Counted from the first letter of the stretch, positions 1 through 8,566 are shown. The stretch: 16,314 bases of DNA from an uncultured Pirellula sp. (GCA_903892365.1 CAITIF010000003.1:1-16314), one strand, 5' to 3'. Program-made: numbers and translations. The notes: generated by a model from the letters alone, not told the origin.

Positions 1-107
1 CCTTCAAGGACACTGCCGAATTTCAGACCGACTCTCCGCCTGGTATCGCTTCCAGAGGCCTTTGCAAATGTGTCACGAGCTAAGTCGCTCCACTCGATCT
101 TCAACAT
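1..107 (-). CDS. Possible partial CDS, N-terminus only, runs off left edge
   Basis: On the minus strand an ATG at 107 opens a frame with no stop to the window edge, giving at least 35 residues beginning MLKIEWSDLARDTFAKASGS. The composition (mixed acidic, hydrophobic and small residues) looks more like real protein than the Arg/Ser/Cys-rich readings of the other frames here. There is no Shine-Dalgarno sequence upstream of the ATG, and an in-frame stop lies at 144-146, so 107 is the only ATG available. No family is recognised. It could equally be a chance open frame. Confidence 0.2.
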   Translation of the reverse strand, partial: MLKIEWSDLARDTFAKASGSDTRRRVGLKFGSVLE

Positions 108-580
108 GGTTCGATTCTGCCCGCTTGATCGCTCGTGTCCGATTCATTGGTTGCCGCCATGAGAGTTCCAGTTTCTGGAAAGGTTTGAATCGCGAACTGT
201 TTGATGATCGATTTTCTTTGGAATTGCCAGACGCGAATGGTGAGTCTTGACGAGGATGTCATGTTGACTTCCCGGCTAGTTATTCCGTTCGGTTTTTGAT
301 GGCCTCGCGCATGGCTTGCGTATCTACTTGGTCGTCGACGATTCGAAAGTACATTGTCGATGGATAACAACCGAAATAGAACGCCGCACCGAAAGCCATC
401 GACGCCTATCATAGCCTAAGGCACTCGGTTTTCCTCAAGTCTACAACTGCATAATCATGCAAACGTAAAGGGGTGCGAACATGGTTGTCGGTTGACTCGC
501 AGGTACGACGGTTGTCGGGTAGACTGTTGATAGGATTACCCTCCTAGCTCTGCTGCGATTTGAAATCTGGAATTTTTCAT
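108..580. other. Intergenic region without a supported gene
   Basis: Open frames on either strand here (for example minus 101-412 and plus 62-250) translate into Arg/Ser-rich, low-quality sequence with no recognisable domain and no ribosome binding site, so I treat the stretch as non-coding. It presumably contains the promoter of the SNF2 helicase gene. I could not fit a convincing -35/-10 pair: a TTGACT at 492-497 has no matching -10 at normal spacing. Confidence 0.5.
483..518 (+). repeat. 9-bp direct repeat GGTTGTCGG, two copies
   Basis: GGTTGTCGG occurs at 483-491 and again at 510-518, with starts 27 bp apart, about 80-110 bp before the helicase start codon. The second copy is part of a small CGAC-GGTT-GTCG inverted repeat (506-517). 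It could be a pair of regulator binding sites for the helicase promoter, but two 9-mers may also be chance. Confidence 0.25.
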
Positions 581-587
581 AGAAGGA
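581..587 (+). promoter_or_regulatory. Ribosome binding site that fixes the helicase start
   Basis: AGAAGGA lies 8 nt before the ATG at 596. The frame is also open from a TTG at 560, but that codon has no Shine-Dalgarno sequence, so this site favours 596. Confidence 0.6.
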
Positions 588-595
588 ACGATGGT

Positions 596-3500
596 ATGGC
601 CTCTTGGAGAGAACGAGCCAAAAAGCAAATGTCTGCAGAGAAATTCGTTCGGTCCAACATGGAAGGTGACGTAGAACAAGAGGCAAGCCTTTCCAAATTT
701 CCTTTTACTTTCAACGCGTTTCGGTCTTCGGGGACATCGGCCAAGAACACCAGCGATAAGTCAGTACCGAAGAGCAAAAAAGCAGAGAGCAAGAGATGGC
801 TCAGCTTATTTGAAGAACTCGAGGAGCTTTTTTCCTATCGCGTTCAGCGTCTCTATCCTGCAACTAGGGAGCAAGTCCAGATTAACTATATTGGGCGCGA
901 GGGGATGATCGTGGCTCGACAAACTCGAGGGTCAGAAGAACTTAACCTATTTGCTCGTATCACGGATGAAGAACCTAGGGTTGGATGTAGTTGCCGCTAC
1001 TCCAAAGGAAAGGACGAATGCGAGCATAGTTTTCGGTTAGTCCATGGAATCATCGGATTGCTTTCCGATCCCAATTCCGACCTTTCGAAACGTATCAACG
1101 ACGGGGATTTTTCGACGAAGAAGCCCGATATGTCGATCTTTCGCTTCGATAATTCGAAGGAAACGCTGGCTATGATTTCCTCCCTTTTGAATCAAGCAGA
1201 TCAATCTGACAACTTTGAGGAATTAGCTCCGGTGGTTGAAAACGAGGTATGTAGGGTTGCATGGAACATTCGCACTTTCCAACAGGACTACGGGATTGAT
1301 CTTTTGGTTCAGCCAACCCTGAAGCGTGGTGGATTTGGAAAAGGGAAAAAAGGAAAATTATCTAGTCTCTTTCAAGAACATCTTCTCCTGTCCGATGCTG
1401 ATCGACGGGTCAGACAAAAAATATCGATCCATTCAGATCGTTATTCAGAGACCTACACTCTTCGACTGGAGGATGCGTTGGAACAGCTCATTGGGGAACC
1501 CAACGTCTACTTGGAAGGAATCCCCGCGACCGTTTGTCGGGCAGATGCCATTCTTACCTTAAAGCTTCTCAATGGAGCCTATGAGTTTATTGCTCAAGAT
1601 GCCAAGAACACTCGTTTTAAGCTGCTGGTTTCAGAAGATGCGGTAATCCAAATCAACGAAGAAAACAAGCAAGTTGGGGTGCGGAAAAGCAATCGTTCGG
1701 AAAGTCTCTTGATTCGGCAATTGATGAATGCGGACCCTATCGATATCGCTTACGAAAAGCAACTGGAAGAGAGAGTCAAGAAGATGCAGGGCTCAATGAG
1801 TCTGCGTCCTCCCGAGTCCATGGGCGGCGTCTGTGTGGCGGAGGCCGTAACCCCTGTTCTTATTCTGCGTTCAAGAAAGGACGGAGCTTTAGACTATGGT
1901 GTTCGGGTGCGCGATTCACGGGGCAAACTTTTTAAGCCCGGGCAAGGGATCCTGATTCATGTTGGTATGCAAGATGGCAAGGAAGTGCAATTTCATCGCG
2001 ACGTGTTCGCGGAGGAGCGTTTGCTGAGGGGCGTTCAGGAGCGTCTTGATCTCGACCTCGGTAGCACGGATGGGACATTACAAGGGTTCGAACGCGGGAT
2101 GAATTTGGTAGATCGTCTTCAATCGAGCTGCACCGATTTGGAGGTTTCATGGGACAAGGCTTCCGAACAGCCGCTGAAGTTTATTGGGACTGTATCTTCC
2201 AGCAATGTTCGAGTTGGGATCGCACAAAAGAGAGACTGGTTTAGTCTGACAGGCGAATGCAAGTTGGGTGACCAGACCATTGATATCGCGTCACTGATTC
2301 AAGGGCTGCGCGATTCCAGCGCTTCCGAGGTGCGAGGTGAGTTCGTGCGAATCGGCGATTCGGGATGGGCAAAGATATCCGATCAGCTTCGAAGCAGCCT
2401 CAGAAAGCTCGATGATTCGATCAATCAAGAACGAGGAGCTTTGCGATTTGATCGTACGTCAGCGCATGCCCTTCGCGACTTGCAGCAGCACATCCAAGTG
2501 GACTCCAGCAAAGCATGGAATGAGTGTTTGCTGCGCCTGGATCGCGCTGAAAAATTGGAACCAACATTGCCTAAGGGGCTGAAGGCGACGCTGCGAGATT
2601 ATCAAGTCGAAGGTTTTAAGTGGTTGCGGCGGCTAGCAGAGTGGGGCGTGGGTGGGGTTCTCGCCGACGATATGGGATTGGGGAAAACCGTTCAGACGCT
2701 TGCTGCTGTCTTAGATCGAGCATCGCAGGGCCCGTCGTTGGTGATCGCCCCCACGTCGGTCTGCTTCAATTGGATGCGTGAAATAGAGAAGTTTGCGCCC
2801 GAGCTGACTGGTACGCTCTATCGCGAAACGGATCGTGCGGAGTTTCTCGATTCGGTCGGTCCCTATCAAGTGGTCGTTTGCAGCTACGGGCTGGCTCTTC
2901 GTGATTCCGATCGATTGGCGAAGGTGAATTGGACCACCATGGTTCTGGACGAAGCACAGGCGATCAAGAACAGCCGCAGCAAAACCTCGATGGCGATCGC
3001 AACCATTCCTTCGAAGTGGACGGTCGCGTTAACAGGCACACCGGTCGAGAACCACTTAGGGGAGCTTTGGAGTTTGTTTCACGTTGTTTCGCCGGGAGTC
3101 CTGGGGGGCTGGGATCAGTTTCGCAATCGATTCGCCGCCCCGATCGAGAAGGAAAATGATGATGACCGAAGAACGGCTCTCCGAAATCGTCTGACCCCAT
3201 TCATTTTGCGTCGTACCAAAGGGGAGGTCCTTAAAGACTTGCCTCCGCGAACGGAAATGAATCTCTATGTGGAGCTATCTGCTGCAGAACGAGCCATTTA
3301 CGATTCTGTTCGGATTTCCGCTCTCGGAGAAGTGGACGCCATTGCAAAGTTGCCTGAGGTTCAAGATCAGCGATTCCGTATCTTGGCTTTGTTGACACGG
3401 TTACGCCAAATTGCCTGCCACCCAGGGATGGTGCACGACACATGGACCGAAGGGTCTGCCAAGCTAACTCAGTTGCATGAAACTTTATTGCAGCTTCGAG

Positions 3501-3964
3501 AAGAAGGGCATCGCGTTCTGATTTTCAGTCAGTTCGTGAAGCACCTGACGCTGATTCGTGAAATGATGGATAGAGAAAAGATTACCTATCAATACTTGGA
3601 TGGCTCCACGCCACCGGACGAGCGTCAGAATCAAGTCGATGTCTTTCAGAATGGCGATGCGACCGCCTTTTTGATTTCGCTGAAAGCAGGTGGTACGGGG
3701 CTTAACTTGACCGCAGCCGATTATGTGATTCACATGGATCCTTGGTGGAATCCTGCGGTTGAAGATCAGGCAACCGATCGAGCTCATCGTATAGGCCAAG
3801 AAAAGCCTGTGATGGTCTATCGCATCGTTGCTCAAAATACGATTGAAGAAGAAATTTTGCGATTGCACGATACCAAGCGAGATTTGGTCGCCGGCATTTT
3901 GGATGGTACCCATTCTGCCGCGAAGTTGTCCACCGAAGATCTGATCGCGTTGCTTCGGACCTAG
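596..3964 (+). CDS. SWIM zinc finger / SNF2-family DEAD-like helicase (Snf2/RapA-type ATPase)
   Basis: Predicted 1122-aa SNF2-family ATPase, a DNA translocase that remodels protein-DNA complexes rather than unwinding duplexes; cytosolic. A SWIM zinc finger lies near the N-terminus, C131-x-C133-x8-C142-x-H144. Residues about 250-640 show no domain I can name, but correspond in place to the associated N-terminal region of bacterial SNF2 proteins. The first ATPase lobe (about 660-920) has Walker A D691-D-M-G-L-G-K-T698, a DEAQ box at 785-788 (the usual bacterial variant of DEAH), LTGTP at 812-816 and an ILRRTK motif. The second lobe (about 960-1090) has SQF, LDGSTP, GGTGLNL and the arginine-finger motif QATDRAHRIGQ at 1058-1068. 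All motifs are intact, so it should be active. ATG 596 is chosen over TTG 560 because of AGAAGGA at 581-587. The DUF2786 fusion gene follows after 34 nt. Family call is secure; the biological role (transcription recycling, repair or defence) is not visible. Confidence 0.93.
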   Translation: MASWRERAKKQMSAEKFVRSNMEGDVEQEASLSKFPFTFNAFRSSGTSAKNTSDKSVPKSKKAESKRWLSLFEELEELFSYRVQRLYPATREQVQINYIGREGMIVARQTRGSEELNLFARITDEEPRVGCSCRYSKGKDECEHSFRLVHGIIGLLSDPNSDLSKRINDGDFSTKKPDMSIFRFDNSKETLAMISSLLNQADQSDNFEELAPVVENEVCRVAWNIRTFQQDYGIDLLVQPTLKRGGFGKGKKGKLSSLFQEHLLLSDADRRVRQKISIHSDRYSETYTLRLEDALEQLIGEPNVYLEGIPATVCRADAILTLKLLNGAYEFIAQDAKNTRFKLLVSEDAVIQINEENKQVGVRKSNRSESLLIRQLMNADPIDIAYEKQLEERVKKMQGSMSLRPPESMGGVCVAEAVTPVLILRSRKDGALDYGVRVRDSRGKLFKPGQGILIHVGMQDGKEVQFHRDVFAEERLLRGVQERLDLDLGSTDGTLQGFERGMNLVDRLQSSCTDLEVSWDKASEQPLKFIGTVSSSNVRVGIAQKRDWFSLTGECKLGDQTIDIASLIQGLRDSSASEVRGEFVRIGDSGWAKISDQLRSSLRKLDDSINQERGALRFDRTSAHALRDLQQHIQVDSSKAWNECLLRLDRAEKLEPTLPKGLKATLRDYQVEGFKWLRRLAEWGVGGVLADDMGLGKTVQTLAAVLDRASQGPSLVIAPTSVCFNWMREIEKFAPELTGTLYRETDRAEFLDSVGPYQVVVCSYGLALRDSDRLAKVNWTTMVLDEAQAIKNSRSKTSMAIATIPSKWTVALTGTPVENHLGELWSLFHVVSPGVLGGWDQFRNRFAAPIEKENDDDRRTALRNRLTPFILRRTKGEVLKDLPPRTEMNLYVELSAAERAIYDSVRISALGEVDAIAKLPEVQDQRFRILALLTRLRQIACHPGMVHDTWTEGSAKLTQLHETLLQLREEGHRVLIFSQFVKHLTLIREMMDREKITYQYLDGSTPPDERQNQVDVFQNGDATAFLISLKAGGTGLNLTAADYVIHMDPWWNPAVEDQATDRAHRIGQEKPVMVYRIVAQNTIEEEILRLHDTKRDLVAGILDGTHSAAKLSTEDLIALLRT

Positions 3965-3998
3965 TTGAGTATGGTATTGAAATAGGTCTTCGAAACAG

Positions 3999-5192
3999 AT
4001 GATGAATCAAATTTGGAACGATGGTGGTAGGGCGGCTTGTGGTTTTGTTGGCCTTGCGGGGGACTGCGTCACCAGAGCCATTTCTATCGCGACAGGGGCT
4101 GTTTACAAAGATGTTTATCACTCGCTCGGTGAGGCTTCTGCTAAATCGCCTCGAAACGGGCTACATGTTCGATTTGCGAACGATTATCTGATCGAACGTG
4201 GATGGAAACGCTTCCCTGGTTGGAATGAGCCCTTCGACAGTACTTTGCTTCCCAAGGGGGTTGTGGTCGTTCATTTGGCCAAGGAAGAGGGAAGGTCCCA
4301 GCATTTATGCGCTGTGATTGAGCATACCATTCATGACACTTGGAATCCCAGCGAGGATGACTACTTTGTTTACGCGTATTGGGTTTGCGAATCCGCATTG
4401 CCCGACAATACGTTGCCCGCCATTGCCCCGCTGCGGCCTCGAACGCAGCAGCAGGTGTTGACTCAAGAAGCATTCGATAAAATCCTGAATCGTCTTCGCG
4501 CTTTGGACAGAACCGCCAACAACAATGCAAGCACCGAAGGGGAGAAGCATAACGCGTTAAGAATGATGCAGGACCTGTTGCTGCGTCATAACTTGAGCCG
4601 CGAGGATATTGTCGATGAGGCGAACGTTGATAATGTTCTGTTCGCTCGGATGACATGTCCCGTGAATGGTCGTCGCGCTTGCGAATGGGAGCGAAGCCTG
4701 GCTCGCTATGTGAGCGATGAAGTTTGCACGACAACGCAGTGGTACTTTAGCTCGAAGGGAAATCGTACCTGGTTTACCTTCTATGGCCCGAAGTCGGATG
4801 TAGAGAATGCAATCTCGTTGTTTCAAGAGCTATTGATCACTATCGCCACCGCAGCGAGACTGCAGTTTGGCGGCTTCACACGGGGGAGTGGTGCTTCGTA
4901 CGCGGAAGGCTATGTTGCCGGTCTCCCGCGTGCTCAAGTGCTACCACCGATGGTTGAATCAACCGGTGATGCAAAATCGAAGAGCGGTTCTGCATTGATT
5001 CATCATCGGACCGTCGCCATTCACGACGCGGCACGCGATTGGTTGGACACGGAATGCAACGTACGGCTTGCTCGAGCCACTCGGTATGCGAGAAACCAGC
5101 ACGATCCGCTCGCCAAGTTGCGAGGCGAGTTGGATGGTTCAAGGCATGAAGTCGATTTCCCCAACGCCCCAAAAAGGCTATCCAGCAAATAG
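3999..5192 (+). CDS. Papain-like (Cys/His/Asp) domain fused to DUF2786 and DUF7168-like domains
   Basis: A 397-aa protein of unknown function in three parts. Residues 1-125 begin with NDGGRAACGF and GDCVTRAISIATG, a signature I know from uncharacterised phage and bacterial proteins (NDGGRAAAG...GDCVVRAIAIAT). With C23, then H102 in SQHLCAVIEH and D113/N116 in HDTWNP, the order Cys-His-Asp fits a papain-like cysteine protease or amidase fold; this is inference. Residues 157-203 match DUF2786 (ILNRLRALD...ALRMMQDLLLRHNLSREDI). Residues 215-310 match the domain usually following it (DUF7168): a WERSLARYV helix, a FYGPKSDVENA segment and a SYAEGYVAGL end. The last 85 residues are basic with no recognised domain. 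No signal peptide. Start ATG 3999 has only weak SD (TAGG at 3983-3986); a second Met is at 4002. It sits 34 nt after the SNF2 helicase, probably in the same transcript. Confidence 0.8.
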   Translation: MMNQIWNDGGRAACGFVGLAGDCVTRAISIATGAVYKDVYHSLGEASAKSPRNGLHVRFANDYLIERGWKRFPGWNEPFDSTLLPKGVVVVHLAKEEGRSQHLCAVIEHTIHDTWNPSEDDYFVYAYWVCESALPDNTLPAIAPLRPRTQQQVLTQEAFDKILNRLRALDRTANNNASTEGEKHNALRMMQDLLLRHNLSREDIVDEANVDNVLFARMTCPVNGRRACEWERSLARYVSDEVCTTTQWYFSSKGNRTWFTFYGPKSDVENAISLFQELLITIATAARLQFGGFTRGSGASYAEGYVAGLPRAQVLPPMVESTGDAKSKSGSALIHHRTVAIHDAARDWLDTECNVRLARATRYARNQHDPLAKLRGELDGSRHEVDFPNAPKRLSSK

Positions 5193-5200
5193 TGGATAGC
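5171..5200 (-). terminator. Intrinsic terminator of the M28 peptidase gene
   Basis: Read on the minus strand, GCTATCCA (5200-5193) and TGGATAGC (5184-5177) form a perfect 8-bp stem with an 8-nt loop, followed by one C, then a T-run at 5175-5171. It starts 20 nt after the peptidase stop codon, the expected place. On the plus strand the U-run is absent, so it should act one way only. The element overlaps the last codons and stop codon of the convergent DUF2786 gene. Confidence 0.7.
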
Positions 5201-5220
5201 AAACGTGGGAAGTTGGGATT

Positions 5221-8200
5221 CTACTGACGCGATAGCGGCGTTACTTTCAATCGCAAGGTTTCTTCGCCACGCTTGACCACGATCTCGGTCTCTTGGCCCA
5301 CGCGAAGCGCTTCGATGGCATAGGTGTAATCGTAGATGTTCTCCACCTTTTTGCCGGCCAGTTCGATGATGATGTCTTTGGCCTTCACCCCTGCTTTCAT
5401 GGCAGGGCCTTCTTTCGCGACACCAGACAAAAGCACGCCTTGGATGTCCCCTTGAGCGTAGTCGGGAACCGTCCCAAGATAAGCAACCATCATGGCTCGT
5501 GTGCCTTGCCCTTCGGGGGCTTTCTGGTCTTGGAATTCGGGAATCTCGGTAGAGGTTACCAATGCTCGTGCGATCAGGCCCATGAGCTTGGCGATCTTGG
5601 CGGCTCCCTCATAATTGAGCAGTTCCGGGGTGTCGCGTGGCGTGTGGTATTCTGAGTGCGAGCCAGTGAAGGCGGAAAGAATGGGCACTCCTTTGAGAAA
5701 GAAGGTACTGGCGTCGGTGGGAAGATAGCTGTCGGTTTGCAAGGTCAGAGGCAAACCAACGACAGCGTTGCGACGCTCGATCTCTTGGCTCCAATATGGG
5801 GAGGAGCCTGTACCTTGAAGCACAAGTTTTTCGCGGAGACGTCCTACCATATCCAAGTTCAAGCAAGCGACGACGGATGGATAGAGTTTGTTTCCATCTT
5901 CGGGTTTCTGCATGTTGGGATACAGTTCGTAGAAGTGGTCTGCAAAATAGGCGGAGCCCAATAGTCCGAGTTCTTCGCCGGACCATGCAGCAAACAAAAT
6001 GTCATGTTGCATTTCTAGTTTTCCGGCCCGTTTCATTTGCGCTAGTGATTGTGCGATTTCAAGCATGCCTGCGACTCCCGAGGCGTTGTCGTCAGCGCCG
6101 CGATGCATCCCGGCCTTCTCCTCTTCCAGAGCCAAGCTGGAACCACTTCCGCCGGTTCCGAGGTGATCGATGTGGGCACCGATGATCAGCATGGACTTCG
6201 CGGGCTTGTCCCCTGCACGCAGGATACCGAGGGCGTTGACCCCTTCTCGTTTGACTTGTTCGACTTCAATCGTGGCTGCCACTTCGACTTCCGGAAGTTC
6301 AATTCCCATCATCATTTCCCCTTTGTCGAGTTCCTTCTGGAGATCGAGAAGTTTGTCTTCGGACTTCTCAAACCACTTTTCTGCAACCCGGTCGGAAACG
6401 CTGATGGCAGCGATGCTGGTTCCGGAAAACGCTCCGTCGGTTTGAAGCGGGACAAGCTGTTGTCGAGCTTCGCTGGCTGGCCCGCTAACCACAATCAGCC
6501 CCCTCGCGCCGCGATCGCGAGCTACCATTGCTTTGTAACGAAGCGAGCTATAGCGAGCCCAGTGTTGGCGTAGCTCGGGCGTGATGTCCGCAGGCATTTG
6601 GCGCAGAACCATTACCCATTTGTTTTCAACATCGAGATGGACGTAAGAATCGTATTCGGCGTGTCCTGATTCCGCAGGGGCTACGATCCCATATCCGGCA
6701 AACACAACTCCTGTTGGCTCGACCGAGCCGGTTTTGGAAAAGACGATAGGTCGCCAATCTTCGTTGAGCTTCCAGGTTTGGTCTCCGGAGGTCATGGCGT
6801 TGCTCGATTTGAGTTCAACCCCCGCAGTGTAAGGGAATGGGTGAAAGTAGGTGTCGGATGTTCCGGCAGGTTCGATGCCCAGCGAGGCTAGGTAGCTGGC
6901 AACATACGAGGTTGCCAGTTTTTCGCCTGCGGTGCCTGTTAATCGACCACCTAATTCCGGGCGGCAAAGATAATCGACGTGCCGGCCTACGTCGGAGGCG
7001 CGGTAGTCAGGATCATTGGCTTGCAGGGTTGCTTGAGCTTGTTCTTTCGCAAGACTGAGTTGCGAGCTCGATGGTGGCATGATCGATAGGCCGTCGCCCT
7101 GGGTGCTTGTTTCATTCAGGCCAAGCGATTTGCGAGCTTGCGAATCATTCCACTGAGTCATAAAGATCTGAGATTTTTTGTTCTCCGTGCGAGTCGATGT
7201 CCAAGCCAGTTCATCGCCGCCAGGGGTAAAGACGGGCAGGCTGTCGAAGCCATCAGTCGTCGTGACTCGAACGGGGTCGTGTTCGCCTTCGGCGTCAACC
7301 AAGTAAAGTTCAAAATTAGCGAAGCCATTGATGTTGGTGCCAAAGATCAGGTAGTCACCGGATGGGTGAAAATAGGGGGCCCAGCTCATAGCTCCAATAT
7401 TCGTGAGTCGTTTAGGTTCGGAGCCATCAACGTTGGCGGAATAGATTTCGGCTGTAGCACCGTCCTCTGCGAATCGGCGCCAGCAGATCTTTTTTCCATC
7501 AGGAGAAAAGAAGGGGCCGCCATCGTATCCAAAGACGTCGGTAATTTGACGAACATTCGATCCATCAATATTCATGACAAACAGGTCCAGAGCGGTGGCA
7601 GGGTCCTTTTCGAAAAGCAGCTTTTCTCTGTCGCTTAACGGTTTAGAATAAGCCAATCGATTGGACGAAAAGGCGATCAAGCTGCCGTCGGGCGAATAGG
7701 ATGCTTCCGCATCGTAGCCACGAATATCTGTTAGTTTTTTGTATTCACCGGTTGCCTTGTTCCATTCGACCAAGTCGAACTGTTCGTCGTAGTCCCACGC
7801 ATAGCGATCTTGTTTTCCGCTAGCTCGTTTGTCGATTTCGGCTTGTTGTTTTTTCTTGGCGTCGGGATCAAATTGAGTGGAGGCGAACAGGATTCGATCT
7901 CCGGACGGATGGATCCATGCGCATGTTGTCTTACCGAAGCCTGGGGAAACTCGTTCGACATCGCCTGTTTCGCGATCCATCCAGTAGATCTGATAAAAAG
8001 GGTTGTCTTTTGCTCGCTCGCTTTGAAAGACCATCGATTTTCCGTCTCGGCTAAAGTAGCCCTCACCAGCTCGTAGACCATCAAAGGTCAATTGACGAGT
8101 GTTCGACAGAAACGATGATTCGGATAGCGGTTCCTGTCCTTGAATGGAATCTGAAAACGTCGGCAGTGCGACTATGGAGACAAAAGCGAAAGCCGAGACG

Positions 8201-8283
8201 ACGAAGAACGGAAACGGAACAGGTCGCATAGGTGTAGGTTTGGAAATGGTTTGTTTTGCGGCGCAGGGATGTGGGGTTAGCAT
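5221..8283 (-). CDS. Exported M28-family zinc peptidase with N-terminal TolB-like propeller, PA domain and C-terminal PDZ
   Basis: A 1020-aa protein. An export signal follows the start: a hydrophobic stretch VPFPFFVVSAFAFVSIVALP (residues 22-41). About residues 60-400 contain PD40/TolB-type propeller blades (YSPDGSLIAFSS, FSPDGKKICW, FHPSGDYLIFGT, FTPGGDELAWTS). Residues about 445-690 are the peptidase start with an inserted PA domain (FAGYGIVAP, ARDRGARGLIVVSGPA). The M28 catalytic set is complete: H704 and D706 in AHIDH, D731/D732 in ADDNASG, E770/E771 in SGEELGLLGS, D811 in NLDMVGR and H880 in YHTPRDT, so it should be an active co-catalytic-zinc aminopeptidase. Residues about 930-1015 form a PDZ domain. 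The likely role is breakdown of peptides outside the inner membrane, with propeller and PDZ selecting substrate. Start is uncertain: ATG 8283 gives a 20-residue n-region, ATG 8229 a short MRP one; neither has a Shine-Dalgarno sequence. It stands alone, convergent to the DUF2786 gene and divergent from thrS. Confidence 0.9.
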   Translation of the reverse strand: MLTPHPCAAKQTISKPTPMRPVPFPFFVVSAFAFVSIVALPTFSDSIQGQEPLSESSFLSNTRQLTFDGLRAGEGYFSRDGKSMVFQSERAKDNPFYQIYWMDRETGDVERVSPGFGKTTCAWIHPSGDRILFASTQFDPDAKKKQQAEIDKRASGKQDRYAWDYDEQFDLVEWNKATGEYKKLTDIRGYDAEASYSPDGSLIAFSSNRLAYSKPLSDREKLLFEKDPATALDLFVMNIDGSNVRQITDVFGYDGGPFFSPDGKKICWRRFAEDGATAEIYSANVDGSEPKRLTNIGAMSWAPYFHPSGDYLIFGTNINGFANFELYLVDAEGEHDPVRVTTTDGFDSLPVFTPGGDELAWTSTRTENKKSQIFMTQWNDSQARKSLGLNETSTQGDGLSIMPPSSSQLSLAKEQAQATLQANDPDYRASDVGRHVDYLCRPELGGRLTGTAGEKLATSYVASYLASLGIEPAGTSDTYFHPFPYTAGVELKSSNAMTSGDQTWKLNEDWRPIVFSKTGSVEPTGVVFAGYGIVAPAESGHAEYDSYVHLDVENKWVMVLRQMPADITPELRQHWARYSSLRYKAMVARDRGARGLIVVSGPASEARQQLVPLQTDGAFSGTSIAAISVSDRVAEKWFEKSEDKLLDLQKELDKGEMMMGIELPEVEVAATIEVEQVKREGVNALGILRAGDKPAKSMLIIGAHIDHLGTGGSGSSLALEEEKAGMHRGADDNASGVAGMLEIAQSLAQMKRAGKLEMQHDILFAAWSGEELGLLGSAYFADHFYELYPNMQKPEDGNKLYPSVVACLNLDMVGRLREKLVLQGTGSSPYWSQEIERRNAVVGLPLTLQTDSYLPTDASTFFLKGVPILSAFTGSHSEYHTPRDTPELLNYEGAAKIAKLMGLIARALVTSTEIPEFQDQKAPEGQGTRAMMVAYLGTVPDYAQGDIQGVLLSGVAKEGPAMKAGVKAKDIIIELAGKKVENIYDYTYAIEALRVGQETEIVVKRGEETLRLKVTPLSRQ

Positions 8284-8305
8284 CTAGAAGTCGATGCTTG
8301 GTCCG

Positions 8306-8361
8306 GTCGGTTTTACGTTCGTCTACAGTGTAGCGTGAAAGGCAAATTTCGAAAAACCGAC
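8306..8361. repeat. 9-bp inverted repeat GTCGGTTTT / AAAACCGAC enclosing a small hairpin
   Basis: GTCGGTTTT (8306-8314) is the exact reverse complement of AAAACCGAC (8353-8361). Between them lies the short palindrome CTAC-agt-GTAG (8323-8333). It is placed 23 bp before the longer peptidase start and about 220 bp before thrS, so it could be an operator for either divergent promoter or a stem in a leader RNA. Confidence 0.4.
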
Positions 8362-8566
8362 ATCAAAACGAGCCATACTAGGTCTGCATGAATAATCCGG
8401 GCAAGCGATTGTCCCCCCTATTGCCAACGGGAGCGACTACGGGGACGATTTCAAGTAGGGTGTTCGTCTTTTGTCTTGGCGAACCGTACTTATGGGGAAA
8501 TTGTCTTGTTTCAGTTCTGGGGTCGAAATCGATTCGATTCAACAGGTTTCTGAAAGAAAAGACGGT

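Noticed and set aside
2..250. Plus-strand open frame running in from the left edge to 250
   Set aside because: Translation is dominated by Arg, Ser and Cys with no recognisable C-terminal domain; not supportable as a gene end.
101..412. Minus-strand open frame of 103 codons in the left intergenic region
   Set aside because: Arg/Ser/Thr-rich sequence with no domain, no ribosome binding site and no conserved-looking segment; typical of a chance frame.
492..525. TTGACT ... TAGACT as a sigma70 promoter for the helicase
   Set aside because: Spacing of 22 bp between the hexamers is well outside the usual range.
3485..4121. Long minus-strand frames opposite the end of the helicase gene
   Set aside because: They are antisense shadows of a gene with intact SNF2 motifs and have no features of their own.
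5293..7638. Plus-strand frames opposite the M28 peptidase
   Set aside because: The minus-strand protein has a full set of catalytic motifs; the opposite frames are compositionally biased shadows.
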